Shown here piece by piece: positions 11,901-21,402 of a DNA stretch of 64,000 nucleotides (its first letter is position 1; each line of letters begins with the position of its first letter). The stretch spans positions 4,025,001 through 4,089,000 of the forward strand of contig NC_060963.1 in NCBI RefSeq assembly GCF_910589235.1, in the 5' to 3' direction. The notes beneath the pieces were generated by a model. The model saw only the letters and a program-made list of their open reading frames with translations, ran no database searches and had not been told where the DNA came from. Both the position numbers and the translations under genes were made by a program. Origin of the DNA: Vespa crabro. Lineage: Eukaryota > Arthropoda > Insecta > Hymenoptera > Vespidae.

Positions 11901-14900
11901 ACAATTCAAAAAAAAAAAAGAAAGACAAAGAAAAAAGAAAGTATCACAATTAATCAAAATTCATCTTAAATGTGGAAATCCATTTACCGGCGCCATCTTC
12001 GGAATCAGATATCATTGCTTAAGAAGATAAGAACGAAGCAGACATCTCGCATATCTAATCGAACAGTCACTCTAACGAAAGTCTCTTTCTCGACAATTAT
12101 GGCAAATGATCAGGATATTTCGAAATATTTTGAATTCGCAAAAAATCTAACGTTAGAAGCTGGAAAGGTACGTTGACGATAATTAAATGAATACAAACAA
12201 TGTCACGTTCCTTGAATTTATTTTCTTTTTAATAGTTGATTAAAAACGTCGATGATACGGAAAAAGTTGTCGAAACTAAATGGATAGAAAAAGATTTAGT
12301 AACGAATTTTGACCACAAAATAGAGGAATTCTTGATCAATGCTCTTAACAAGGAATTTCCTGATCACAAGTGAGTAAAATAAAAATAAAGAATTAGAGTT
12401 ATATGGATAATGTTTTATCAAAGCTTTCTCGATAACGCAGATTCATCGCGGAAGAAACAATTGGCCTATCAATATTGCCAGAATTGACTGATTCACCAAC
12501 ATGGTTAATCGATCCGATCGACGGTACAGTTAATTTCGTACACTCTTTTTCACAATACTGCATTTCGGTTGGTTTAGCGATATGTAAGGAAATAGTCCTA
12601 GGAATAATTTACAATCCTATTAATTGCGAACTATATACGGCAAAAAAAGGCCAAGGTGCATTTCTAAATGAAAAACCTATTCGAGTGTCCAAAGTAACAG
12701 GTAAATTATTACCATCACACACTTTTCTTTTTCTCTTTTTTAAATAATCCTTTTAAATAATTCTTTAATTTTTCTTTTTTTTTTTTTGTTTTCTTTTTTT
12801 AAATTAAATATATTTTCTCTCTATGTATTCTTATTTTGATTTAGAATTGAAGAAGAGTTTATTGGCGTTTGAAGTGGGGAGTTTGCGAATGTACAAAAAC
12901 CGTGACATCGCTTTGGGTAGATTCTTGGCTTTATTCGAAGCATCCCAAGCGTGAGTTAAAGTAATAATAATCGGTAAAAATTAAAAATCAGCATATCTAA
13001 TAAAAACGATTTAAAAATCTTTATCGGTCATTTTTTTAGTATCAGAAACGTAGGCTCGGCTGCGTTATCGATGGCATATGTGGCTAAAGGCGTAATCGAT
13101 TGCTTTCAAATGGATGGTCTTCAACCTTGGGACGTGGCAGCAGGAATGATTATAGTTAGTGAAGCCGGTGGTACCTTACTAGATTCGAAAGGTACAACAG
13201 CGAGTCAAGATATTCAATATTTGTCGTTGACTTTTTTCCTTTTACTTTTTTATTTCTCCTTCCTTTCTTTTTTTTTTCTTTTTACTAAAGATTTTTACAT
13301 TCACCTTAGGTGGACCTTTCAATCTAATGAAACCAAATACAGTAGTCGCGTCTACAACGCAATTGGCTTGCGAGATGACGAAATTGATCGTTGATACCGA
13401 TTTGAAAACCCAAAGAAAAAGACTTCGACGAACTTGATCGTATTTTTTACTATCATGTATAATATTGTATAAATTAAGATATAATGAAATAATTCTCCTA
13501 TTTCTAAACATGTAAACGTTCGATTATTAGTTTCGTACATCATAATAATACGTGAAAAAACCGATAAAAGAATAAAAAACAATAAATAAATAATTAAATA
13601 AAGAATGGTCGAAGATGAAGAATGAGTTAACTGATGAAGGAAAAAAAAGTGACAACAAAAAAAAATCTCGATGTGAAATCGTCTCACGTGACAGGTCACG
13701 AGGTACAATTAGATATGAAATTTATTCTACGTGAACGGTATTACGTAAATTTTAATTACATTGAATCAAGATAGAATCAATTTGTCCTTTTCTATATTTA
13801 ATTCTTCAATTAGCTTGATAAACATTTCATAGGCTTATGTTGCATTTCGTTTTAAATACACGACAATCTTAAAGTGTCATTGGTAAAATTATTTAAGGCT
13901 ACTCACATGAACCGAATGTAATTAAAATTATCGTTGCGCGTCAACAATGTTATCTTGTTATAACAAACACAATTAAGTCTACTATATTATTACTATTATT
14001 AAAAAATATACATTTGCATGAGATCATTTTGATGCAACATCGAGATGAGATAAAATCAAAGATAAGATCATTCAGCATGAAATTAGAAAAATTATGTTTA
14101 ATCAATGTATCGTCATCATCATCTCGAATCTTACTTTTATACCCACTCCAAGAGAATCATTAGTAAGAAGCATAAGAAACAGAACATTGTAACGAAGACA
14201 GTCTACCTTGAAGCTTTTTCATAAGCCGATCGTAAACGAGTTATTCTACATTACGTTAAGATTGAAAAGATTCAACTAGAAAATGGCACGACAAGTCGAA
14301 GATGAATATTACGAAGTAGCATTGAATCTCATTCAGGAATGTGCAAAGGTAAGTTTCAATGAACAAAATTTAAAACTTTGATAAGGATATTAAAAAATAC
14401 TTTTGAAGTATCGATCAAACTCATCAATCTATAAAATATCTTATCTCCAATTATTGTCATGAATAAACAATTACTTGTTGTTACGTTGTTCAAAAAGATT
14501 CTGAAAGATGCCATTAACGGTTCTAAAAGCATAAATAAAAAGCTAGGCGATTGGGATCTCGTAACTGAATATGACAAAAAGATAGAGGACATTATTATTG
14601 GTAAATTGAAGAATTTATATCCAAGCCATAGGTAAATGAATTAATAATAATTATCAAGCAATACCATTAACTAATTAACAAATTATCATAAATGATTACT
14701 CATATCTTATGTCTTAGATTTATTGCAGAGGAATCAACCGGACAGATATTACCTGAATTGACTAATGATCCTACCTGGATCATTGATCCCATTGACGGTA
14801 CACTTAATTTTATACACGGATTCCCTCATACATGCGTCGTTATTGGATTAGCCGTTAAAAAGGAAATGGTATTGGGTATAGTTTACAATCCAATCCACGA

Positions 14901-15258
14901 ACAATTATTTACAGCTCGTAAGGATAAAGGAGCGTTTTTAAATGGAAAACGTATTAAAGTATCGAAAATTCAAGGTGAGAAAAATAAATGAAAGAAAGAG
15001 AGAGAGAAAATATTTGAGACAATACGTGTTTCCTAAAGAAGAGATTTTTAAGAAATAAATTTTATCTTGTCAGACATATCGAAAGCTTTGATCTGCATAG
15101 AATCTGGTTTCATAAAGATTGATCATATGAGAGAGAAAACTGTCGAAAGAATTCAAGCTATTGCACGGGTAGCACAAGGGTAAGATAAATAAACGAATTA
15201 TAACACACACGCGCGCGCACACACACATACAAACACTGGTATGTTTAAACAAATTCAT

Positions 15259-15347
<89 letters not shown>

Positions 15348-18300
15348 TAATAATAATAATAATTAAAAAAAAATACTTGATCTTATCCGATAGATATTAT
15401 TGTTTCGAGAGAAAAAAATAAAAAGAAAAATAAAAAAAATAAAGTTAAAATAATTAATTAAAAAATAATGAAAAAAAAATTTACCCATTTTCCAAACGAC
15501 CGAATATTTCTACAACGTTGACCTTGCCTGATATTCCGATCTACTTCTTTAAAGTGTTCGCACTCTTGGTGTGGCGGCTTTAACGCTCTGTTATGTCGCT
15601 TTGGGGATAGTGGAAGGTTATTACATCGAAGGTCCTGGAATTTCCACTTGGGATATCGCGGCAGCATCCTTGATTATCACCGAAGCAGGTGGTATAGTAG
15701 TTGATCGCGTAACAGGTAATCTACGTCTTTTTAAAGTTTTAAATTTACATAAAACCGTTCGATATTTAATAATGGAAAGTTTTAAAACCAGCACTTTAAT
15801 TCCTCAAGAAAACGATTATTTAAGAAAATTAATAATAATAATAATAATGATAATAATAATAATAATGATAATAATAATAATAATAATTTAAAACTTATAT
15901 ACAGGTGAGAAGATCGATATTATGAAACCACGAGCAATCGGTGCTTGCAACGAAAAGATCGCGAAGGAATTCGTTAGGATAATACGCGAAGCCGATGAAA
16001 AAGTGTCCTTGAGAAATAAATAATAATATAAGAATATATCTCGTTCTGTAATTTATGTATGTATTATGAATCAATTAAACATAAGGTAGCTCTTAAATAT
16101 TCGTTTATTATCGAATATCCTTGTCAATTATTTTCTTTTTTATTTTTTCCCTTAAGAAAATAAACGAAAATAGAGACGAGACTAATAAGTTCGTAAATCT
16201 CGTAACCCACATGACTGCCATAAATATAATCCTTCGTTATATACTGTCGCAGATATGATTGTAGATAATTAGATTATTATTTCTTATACGTATACATTAT
16301 GATACCTTTGTACATAAATACGTCGATCAAAAGTGAGATAAAAGTATAAAAATTCCCAAGGCTAAAGAAAAAAAAGGAAAAAAAAAAAAAAGAAGAGAAA
16401 AAAGAACATCGTTCTAGGAAATACCATTCATATTACTCGAATGACGTGATAGGGAAAATGGCACGCTAACTAAATACTTGGAAAAAGAATGAATGAGAAT
16501 AGTGGAAATTCAGATGTGAACGTGATCTATTATATTCGAGTGAAGAGATCCCGATATTTTAATATTTCGAGTTAGTTCGAACGAAAAGGAACACCTTTGT
16601 AACACATTAAAATCACATTAACATTATAAATAAGGTTACATGTGTGTGCGTATGCGTGTGCATGTGCGTGTGTTTATACACGATTTACAATACGTACTTT
16701 AGTCGAAAGTAACGTTTTATATTAATTCCACACTCATACTTCTTTCTCTTTTACATATTAACTGCACTTGCTCGCTAGATCAAGCAAGGTTTCTTCGTTC
16801 GTTTAAGGCATCGTTGTCGATCAAGTCAGAGTGTTTGTGGGAGTGTCAATATTAATCAAGTGTTCTAACAGTCACGAAGCAGAAGCGAAATGATCGATAT
16901 AGACGAATGTTATAATTCAGCGAGTGAATTAGTTATGTTAGCAGGCGAGGTAAGTGAAAATATTTTTCTTGGAAATATATATATAAATTATGAAAAACGA
17001 AATAAAAATCATACTATTAAAGGTCATGGTCACGGTAATCCTCACTAATATGTAGAATAAATAATATATTTATTCAGTATGAAACGTGTAATATATAAAA
17101 ACATGTTTCACTGTCATTTATATTATTCGTCTGATTTTTAGATAATACAAAATTCTATCAACAAAAAGAAAACTACGCAATGTAAAAGTATTGATTGGGA
17201 TCTTGTTACTGAGTATGACCATAAGATAGAAAATGAAATAATCAAACAATTAACTCAAAGATTTCCATCTCATAAGTATGTTTGATTAATGACTAATAAC
17301 AATCTATAAAGAGAGAGAGAGAAAGTGAGAGATAATACATCTTTAATTTTCAGATTTATTGGAGAAGAAAGCGTAGCAAAGGATGGATTACCAAAATTGA
17401 CAAACGATCCAACATGGATAATAGATCCTATAGATGGCACTACAAATTTTGTACATCAATTTCCACATACGTGCATTTCCTTAGCTCTTTTAATAAATAA
17501 AAAAGCAGAGATAGGAATAGTTTATAATCCTATCATGAAACAATTTTTTTCTGCGAAAAAAAACTGTGGAGCATTCCTTAATGGAAAACCGATACAGACA
17601 TCTCATATACAAAGTAACAACGATTACTTACTATTATTATATTTAAAAATTATTTTCTATGTAGAGATCAAAATTAGAATAAATAATTTTGCTATAATAT
17701 ATTATCTATAATGTATTATATAAGATAATATATTTTTGATAAAAGATATTAAGACTTATACAATGTTTCTAGATTTATCTGAAGCATTAGTTGCTATGGA
17801 ACCATGGCTTGCCAAAGACAGAACATATTTAGTCAGTGTATATACTAGAATGCATGCTTTAATTCAAGGAACCCATGGGTAAATACATAAAAGAATTAAA
17901 TATGTAATTTAATATTATATCTTATTAATAATTATTAATATTTTCTTATTTGTAGAATACGATCATTAGGAACCGCAGCACTTACATTATGTTATGTTGC
18001 AATGGGTGCTGTTGAAGCATATCATATTGAAGGAATAGATGCTTGGGATGTAGCCGCAGGCAAATTAATAATAGAAGAAGCAGGAGGAATTGTGATAAGT
18101 ACAAATGGTATACAATAAGCAAAAATCTTTCATTTGTTGAATTATAAAAGTATGTGTAATCATGATATTAAATTAGTCTTATTTTTATAGGCGATGAATT
18201 AGATCTAATGATTCCAAAAGTTATAGCAGCTTGCAATCAATCCATTGCAGAGCAACTTGTTGAACTTTTTAAAGAAGCAGATTTAAAATCTATTAACAAA

Positions 18301-18536
18301 AATTTGTATTAAATATAAGTATAAGTGTATATATTTAGTTAAGAAATAACATTTTATATTTTATGAATTGTATTATATATTTGTTTAACGATAAATAAGA
18401 ATTATTTTATATTTTCTATCTTATTAAATATTTTTAATAGTTAATTATAGCAATCATTTGAATACCATCAGTAGCATTTATTCCATCAATATATGAATGT
18501 AATTATCATATTTTCTTGTAATATACAAATAATATT

Positions 18537-18569
<33 letters not shown>

Positions 18570-18954
18570 ATAGTATATTTGTAATATATAAAAAGAAACA
18601 AAAAAAAATATAAAAAAGAAACATTGTATATGTCACATAAGTCACAATATTTTATAAGAAATGATAAGAATGAAATACCTGAGGACCCATATTGGGTGGC
18701 ATTTGCTGTGGATGAGGTGGATAATTTTGTTGTTGTGATGGTGGTTGTTGTGGAGGTTGTGACATAGGAGGACCTCCTGGCGGCATTGGTGGCCCACCTT
18801 GATATCCTTGCGTTGGACTATGTGGATGATGTTGTGGCGGGCCCATAGGACTGCCTTGAGGATTAGATGGAGATGGAGCTTGCTGTGGAGGACCCATTGG
18901 ACTTGGAGCTTGTGGCGGTGGCATAGGAGATGATTGCGGCGATGGACTCGCCAT
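1735..18954 (-). CDS. brm: Brahma, SWI/SNF (BAP/PBAP) chromatin-remodelling ATPase
   Basis: This is the catalytic subunit of the SWI/SNF nucleosome remodeller and acts in the nucleus. Coding exons run from 18954 down: 18954-18679, 7860-6998, 6924-6851, 6775-6532, 6441-6303, 6208-6047, 5954-5613, 5500-5287, 5179-4989, 4853-4696, 4582-4162, 4094-3928, 3850-3659, 3575-3245, 3163-2300, 2130-1956, 1880-1735. They give 1652 codons in frame, close to fly and human family members. In order: a Pro/Gln-rich N terminus starting MASPSP as in fly Brm; a Gly-Pro-rich stretch; QLQ (about 370-405); HSA (about 490-590); BRK (exon 8); SNF2 ATPase with DEMGLGKT (K860) and DEGH; helicase C with the Arg-finger motif AHRIGQ; SnAC and Lys/Glu-rich linker; bromodomain split across exons 15-16; acidic tail. 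An in-frame TTG lies upstream at 18984, but the ATG at 18954 matches the family start. Intron 1 (10.8 kb) carries four genes on the other strand. Confidence 0.97.
7150..7860 (-). repeat. Coding Gly-Pro-rich minisatellite-like tract in brahma exon 2
   Basis: Inside brm exon 2 the protein is built from imperfect short units such as GPGxQMGPG, QMSQSGP and NQMGP over roughly 230 residues. The DNA is correspondingly repetitive (ggtccca / catttgt / ccaccagg units) and richer in GC than its surroundings. N-terminal low complexity is usual for Brm/BRG1, but the GP-unit repetition here looks like local slippage expansion. Antisense and other-frame ORFs over this tract are by-products of the repeat. 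Confidence 0.8.
8526..8793. promoter_or_regulatory. Cluster of three CACGTG E-boxes upstream of IMPase gene A
   Basis: CACGTG occurs at 8526-8531, 8594-8599 and 8787-8792. The last lies in the 8-bp palindrome TCACGTGA (8786-8793), the form preferred by MiT/TFE (fly Mitf) and USF bHLH-zip factors. The cluster is 0.7-1 kb upstream of gene A's ATG. Motifs are seen directly; function is inferred. Confidence 0.4.
8901..8990. repeat. TTA/ATT trinucleotide microsatellite
   Basis: About 90 bases of TTATTCTTATTC followed by pure (ATT)n inside brahma intron 1. Confidence 0.95.
9258..9512 (+). other. Gly/Ser-rich upstream ORF, possible alternative first exon of IMPase gene A
   Basis: An 84-codon ATG ORF that ends 8 bases before the gene A start codon, in a different frame from it. 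Residues 6-29 are almost all Gly or Ser, encoded by a GGT repeat (about 9272-9345). Residues 37-72 are basic and non-repetitive (GRKYTIKQSF, then SSWSKFVRDKKLK), which looks like real coding sequence. A plausible donor, GTAAAC, lies at 9474. The ATG-to-donor distance is 216 bases, so splicing to gene A exon 2 (10155, phase 0) would be in frame and would replace the first 23 residues. It could equally be a plain uORF or chance. I do not recognise the peptide. Confidence 0.35.
9521..11333 (+). CDS. Inositol monophosphatase gene A (nested in brahma intron 1)
   Basis: Predicted Mg2+-dependent, Li+-sensitive inositol-1-phosphate phosphatase (myo-inositol recycling, cytosol). Exons 9521-9589, 10155-10291, 10453-10715, 10822-11079, 11197-11333 give 287 aa; IMPases are about 277. 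Motif 1 is complete: GEE (E74) and DPIDGTTNFVH (D94, D97). Motif 2 is WDIAAG (D223) followed by EAGG. These match the metal ligands E70, D90, D93 and D220 of human IMPA1. The start MVDQEELDRIYDY fits the first helix of the family. It has one intron fewer than genes B-D: the intron between the HG and IR residues is absent, so exon 4 is continuous. First of four head-to-tail IMPase genes, antisense to brm. Confidence 0.93.
9848..9881. repeat. CTT trinucleotide repeat in IMPase gene A intron 1
   Basis: About 11 CTT units inside the first intron of gene A. Confidence 0.9.
11334..11969. other. Spacer between IMPase genes A and B
   Basis: AT-rich and without ORFs. It should contain the 3' UTR of gene A and the promoter of gene B. 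A poly-A run followed by TATATA and a TGTGTATGTACATATATGCACATATACACA-like alternating stretch lies at 11510-11575; nothing else stands out. Confidence 0.6.
11970..13437 (+). CDS. Inositol monophosphatase gene B, with possible N-terminal mitochondrial leader
   Basis: Exons 11970-12167, 12236-12369, 12441-12700, 12845-12950, 13040-13191, 13310-13437. The first ATG gives 325 aa; the internal ATG at 12099 (MANDQD) gives 282 aa, the usual size. The 43-residue extension is rich in Arg/Lys/Ser/Thr, has no acidic residue and starts MWKSIYRRHLRNQ, which resembles a mitochondrial presequence. Against this, a CGCCATCTTC (YY1-type) box at 11991 suggests a transcription start nearby, which would favour the short form. 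Catalytic motifs are intact: AEE, DPIDGTVNFVH and WDVAAG followed by EAGG. LVTNFD replaces the LVTEYD of its sisters. Six exons, with intron phases identical to C and D. Confidence 0.92.
13438..14282. other. Spacer between IMPase genes B and C
   Basis: No coding exon. It holds the 3' end of gene B and the promoter of gene C. A TCACGTGA palindrome lies at 13684-13691, immediately followed by GTCACG. A long minus-strand ORF at 13352-13708 is a shadow of T-rich sequence. Confidence 0.6.
13684..13691. promoter_or_regulatory. TCACGTGA palindrome (MiT/TFE-type E-box) upstream of IMPase gene C
   Basis: The extended site reads CTCACGTGAC, very close to the CLEAR-box consensus GTCACGTGAC bound by TFEB-family factors. 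It sits about 590 bases upstream of the gene C ATG. The same 8-mer occurs upstream of gene A at 8786. Function is inferred. Confidence 0.35.
14283..16023 (+). CDS. Inositol monophosphatase gene C (variant WDxAAA motif)
   Basis: Exons 14283-14348, 14498-14631, 14718-14974, 15074-15179, 15555-15715, 15905-16023 give 280 aa. The first metal motif is intact: AEE, then DPIDGTLNFIH. The second is WDIAAAS instead of WDxAAG; the metal-binding Asp is kept but the helix-capping Gly is Ala. It also carries a two-residue insertion before this motif (EGPGIST). EAGG follows normally. Intron 4 contains a CA/CG alternating tract and a 100-base ATA microsatellite, and exon 5 begins after a weak acceptor (CTTTAAAG). 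The gene is probably functional because the frame is open throughout, but its catalytic efficiency is uncertain. Confidence 0.9.
15261..15361. repeat. TAA/ATA trinucleotide microsatellite in IMPase gene C intron 4
   Basis: About 33 units of ATA with a single ACA interruption. It is preceded at 15203-15230 by an ACACGCGCGCACAC alternating purine-pyrimidine tract. Confidence 0.95.
15829..15889. repeat. ATA repeat in IMPase gene C intron 5
   Basis: Imperfect (ATA)n with ATG interruptions, just before exon 6 of gene C. Confidence 0.9.
16024..16889. other. Spacer between IMPase genes C and D
   Basis: No coding exon. It includes the 3' end of gene C and the promoter of gene D. A GT-rich alternating tract (TGTGTGTGCGTATGCG type) lies at 16639-16673. 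The interval 16740-16889 is less AT-rich and is the likely 5' UTR and core promoter of gene D. Confidence 0.6.
16890..18312 (+). CDS. Inositol monophosphatase gene D (canonical 277-aa form)
   Basis: Exons 16890-16949, 17142-17275, 17354-17613, 17773-17878, 17956-18107, 18191-18312 give 277 aa, the same length as human IMPA1. Motifs: GEE, DPIDGTTNFVH, then WDVAAG and EAGG, all metal ligands present. The start MIDIDECYNSASELVMLAGE aligns with the first helix of the family. Codon use is clearly more AT-rich than in genes A-C, with hardly any CG dinucleotides. That suggests a different age or history from its three neighbours (inference). Last of the array; its 3' end is about 370 bases from brm exon 1 on the opposite strand. 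Confidence 0.93.
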
Positions 18955-20138
18955 ATTGCTACAGTCAGACTCCAGCTTACTCAATAATTATATCCTACAC
19001 AAATGTCATGTTAAATTAATAATTTAAATTATATATTATAATTATACTTTGTTTGGAATGATAAAGTATCAGTTTCTATTTTGCTAATCTATTGCCTTGC
19101 TTCAACGATAACAATCTCCAAAAAGTAAATTTTTTGATAAATTTTATATTTAAATATATTCAATGATAGTTATTTTAAATTCTATTTGCATTACGCGCGT
19201 TACTAATTATCACTGCACTTTCTTGCCAAATAAATATCCAACAAGCTACTGTAAAAAAAAAACTGTTAATACCAACACAACAAACGCGCACACAATAATT
19301 TATTTATATTCTCCAATAATCATAAAAAACAAACATAACCAATAAAGCCGCTTCGAATTCGTATAAATTCTAAATAAATCGACAGAGTATTAAAACTTGA
19401 ATATTCTTTTCGTTTGTCGAAAATTCATCGAACCTTTCGCAGGCTTATAATTACATGTTGAATTTAACGTACCGTTTATAAGACCAGCTTAAAATGACGA
19501 GAAAAAAACACAAAGAACTCCAATGATCCTAGAACAAATCTTCCCAGTTTTTCTACGGGTAATTATCCAAAAATATTACACTGTATCCAGAAACACTGAT
19601 GAATGCAAGCAACCGGCCATCTTGATTTCAAGCTTCCGTAAGGCTAGTCATTGAGTCATAATGTCGCCCATTTCTTCAGGTTATTCGATTTTGTAAACTT
19701 TTTTAGACTTTTATCTAATATTCCTACCTTTTCCAAAATGATCTTTTAAGAAACGGCGTTAAAAATATAAAATAAAATGCCGATGGAATTGTCACAAATT
19801 GATTTTTAATAACGTAAAGAACGTTCGCATGACAACGATCGTTTCGTGATAGAACGACCGTAGAGTAATGGTCATTCGACATGATAAATTTAATTATAAT
19901 TGAATTGCGGCGATGATTACATATTCCATTATATAAAACGAACAAAAAATTGAGCAACGATAAAATAAATATTCAAGATCCATTCGTAATTGTTCGATTG
20001 ATATATGTAAATATTTTCAATCAAGTTTAACGTGTCTCTCTGCGTGTACAAAGAGCTCATGCACACACACACACGCGCGCGCGTGATTCGATCCTTCGAC
20101 TGCATTTAACCATTTCAGGTTGTAGAGTTTCTATAAAA
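18955..20138. promoter_or_regulatory. Divergent promoter region between brahma and NDUFB8
   Basis: No coding exon is seen. Both genes start outward from this 1.2 kb. A non-coding first exon of brm is possible. A GCCATCTTG box (YY1/Pho-type, reads CAAGATGGC toward brm) lies at 19616-19624. An alternating CA/CG tract lies at 20058-20085, some 55-80 bases before the NDUFB8 ATG. Motifs are seen; promoter activity is inferred from gene orientation. Confidence 0.55.
20058..20085. repeat. Alternating (AC)n(GC)n tract, potential Z-DNA
   Basis: Twenty-eight bases of nearly strict purine-pyrimidine alternation (CATGCACACAC then ACGCGCGCGCGTG) immediately upstream of NDUFB8. Confidence 0.8.
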
Positions 20139-21040
20139 ATGGTTCTCATTAAAAATTGTCTGACATTAACAAGAACTATATTATTATCGAGAAATAACGC
20201 AAATTTACATGTTAAAGTTAATTATAGTCAAGACAGTGAGTATCATAATGTTAACCTTAGTTAATCTTAATAATTTAATAGGTTATTATTTTATTATGTA
20301 AGTTTTCATTTGTCTAACAACTTATTCTTATTATTTCTATGTTTTATAATGATATTATGAATAATATAAACATGCCATCGTATTGTGTATTACATTTTTT
20401 AAATTAATTGTTATCCTTTTTATATTTATTTTATTTTTCCCTTAAGTAAAGCCATATCTCTACAAGTGGAGAGCTAAAAAAAATGTGCCAACAACAGAAG
20501 AAGAAGTGAAGGATGTAGCTGGAAAATATAATTTACATCCACGGGAATATAAAGCTTATGAACCGGATGGATTTGGATTTGGTGATTATCCAAAACTTCC
20601 ATATATAGGAGGTGATGCGAAAGATTCAAATTATCCCTGGGATTTTCCTGAATTCAAGAGAAATTTTAATGAACCGGTAATTATTAAAGTGGAATTGAAA
20701 CTTTTCAAATTTTATAGATTTTTATGTTAATATCATATTTCTTAGGTACATATTGAGGAAGATCAAATAGGAGAAGACCGTTATGCTGCTGGAGTTCGAA
20801 CTCCACTATCAGGTTTAGAAGTAGTTACGATGTTTGTTGGTACAATGACAATTTTAGGAATTTTTTATTGGATTTTTGAGTATTATCCTTGGTTCCAATG
20901 TGTGGTAAGCTCCTTAATATAAAAATGATCTATATCTATCATATATTATTTATAAATATATTTATGGTTTTTTTTTCTAGATGGAGAAACAATACCCTAA
21001 AGCTGGTGTAACACATTATACCTTCGAATCACCACGTTAA
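20139..21040 (+). CDS. NDUFB8: NADH:ubiquinone oxidoreductase subunit B8 (ASHI), complex I
   Basis: Accessory subunit of the membrane arm of mitochondrial complex I. Exons 20139-20235, 20447-20676, 20746-20904, 20981-21040 give 181 aa (human 186). Evidence: a basic, acid-free N terminus (MVLIKNCLTLTRTILLSRNN) typical of a mitochondrial leader; the family segment GFGFGDYPKLPYIGGD; PWDFPEF; one hydrophobic membrane span (about residues 130-152); and a C-terminal EKQYPK motif matching human PKQYPY. It is divergent from brm and followed head-to-tail by THOC5, with 362 bases between coding ends. Confidence 0.93.
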
Positions 21041-21402
21041 TTATAAAATATAAAATATTACAATGTTTTGTAGATGTCATAAATGATGTATGTATAAAAA
21101 ATATATTTATGAAATTCATCATTTTTATTCATATTTATTAATATTTAATGAAAATATTTCTGTTATATAAGAAATGCAGAATTTTATCAATGATCTGCAT
21201 AGAATAAGTAAAATAGCATATAGTTTTACATCTCGATACTAGTTCGTCAATGACATTTAGCGCCCTCAGTGACTAAATTTTAAAACTTGTATGTAATATT
21301 TGTGCGGTCATTGACGAGATTTATCGTTAATTATACGATTTTTATTCGTGATACTTTGTAAGAATCATTTTAAGAGTAAAGTGATGTTGTATAAGTTATA
21401 AA
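21041..21402 (+). other. NDUFB8-THOC5 spacer
   Basis: NDUFB8 3' UTR followed by the compact THOC5 promoter. A short, more complex stretch at 21230-21320 (TCATTGACGAG and TGACATTTAGCGCCCTCAG) interrupts the AT-rich background. No gene is seen. Confidence 0.55.

Noticed and set aside
13242..13708. Minus-strand ORFs of 89 and 118 codons behind IMPase gene B
   Set aside because: Phe/Ile/Ser-rich translations of AT-rich intron, antisense exon and spacer; no splice or family support.
18955..18984. Upstream in-frame start for brahma
   Set aside because: The codon at 18984 is TTG, not ATG; MASPSP at 18954 matches the fly protein start.
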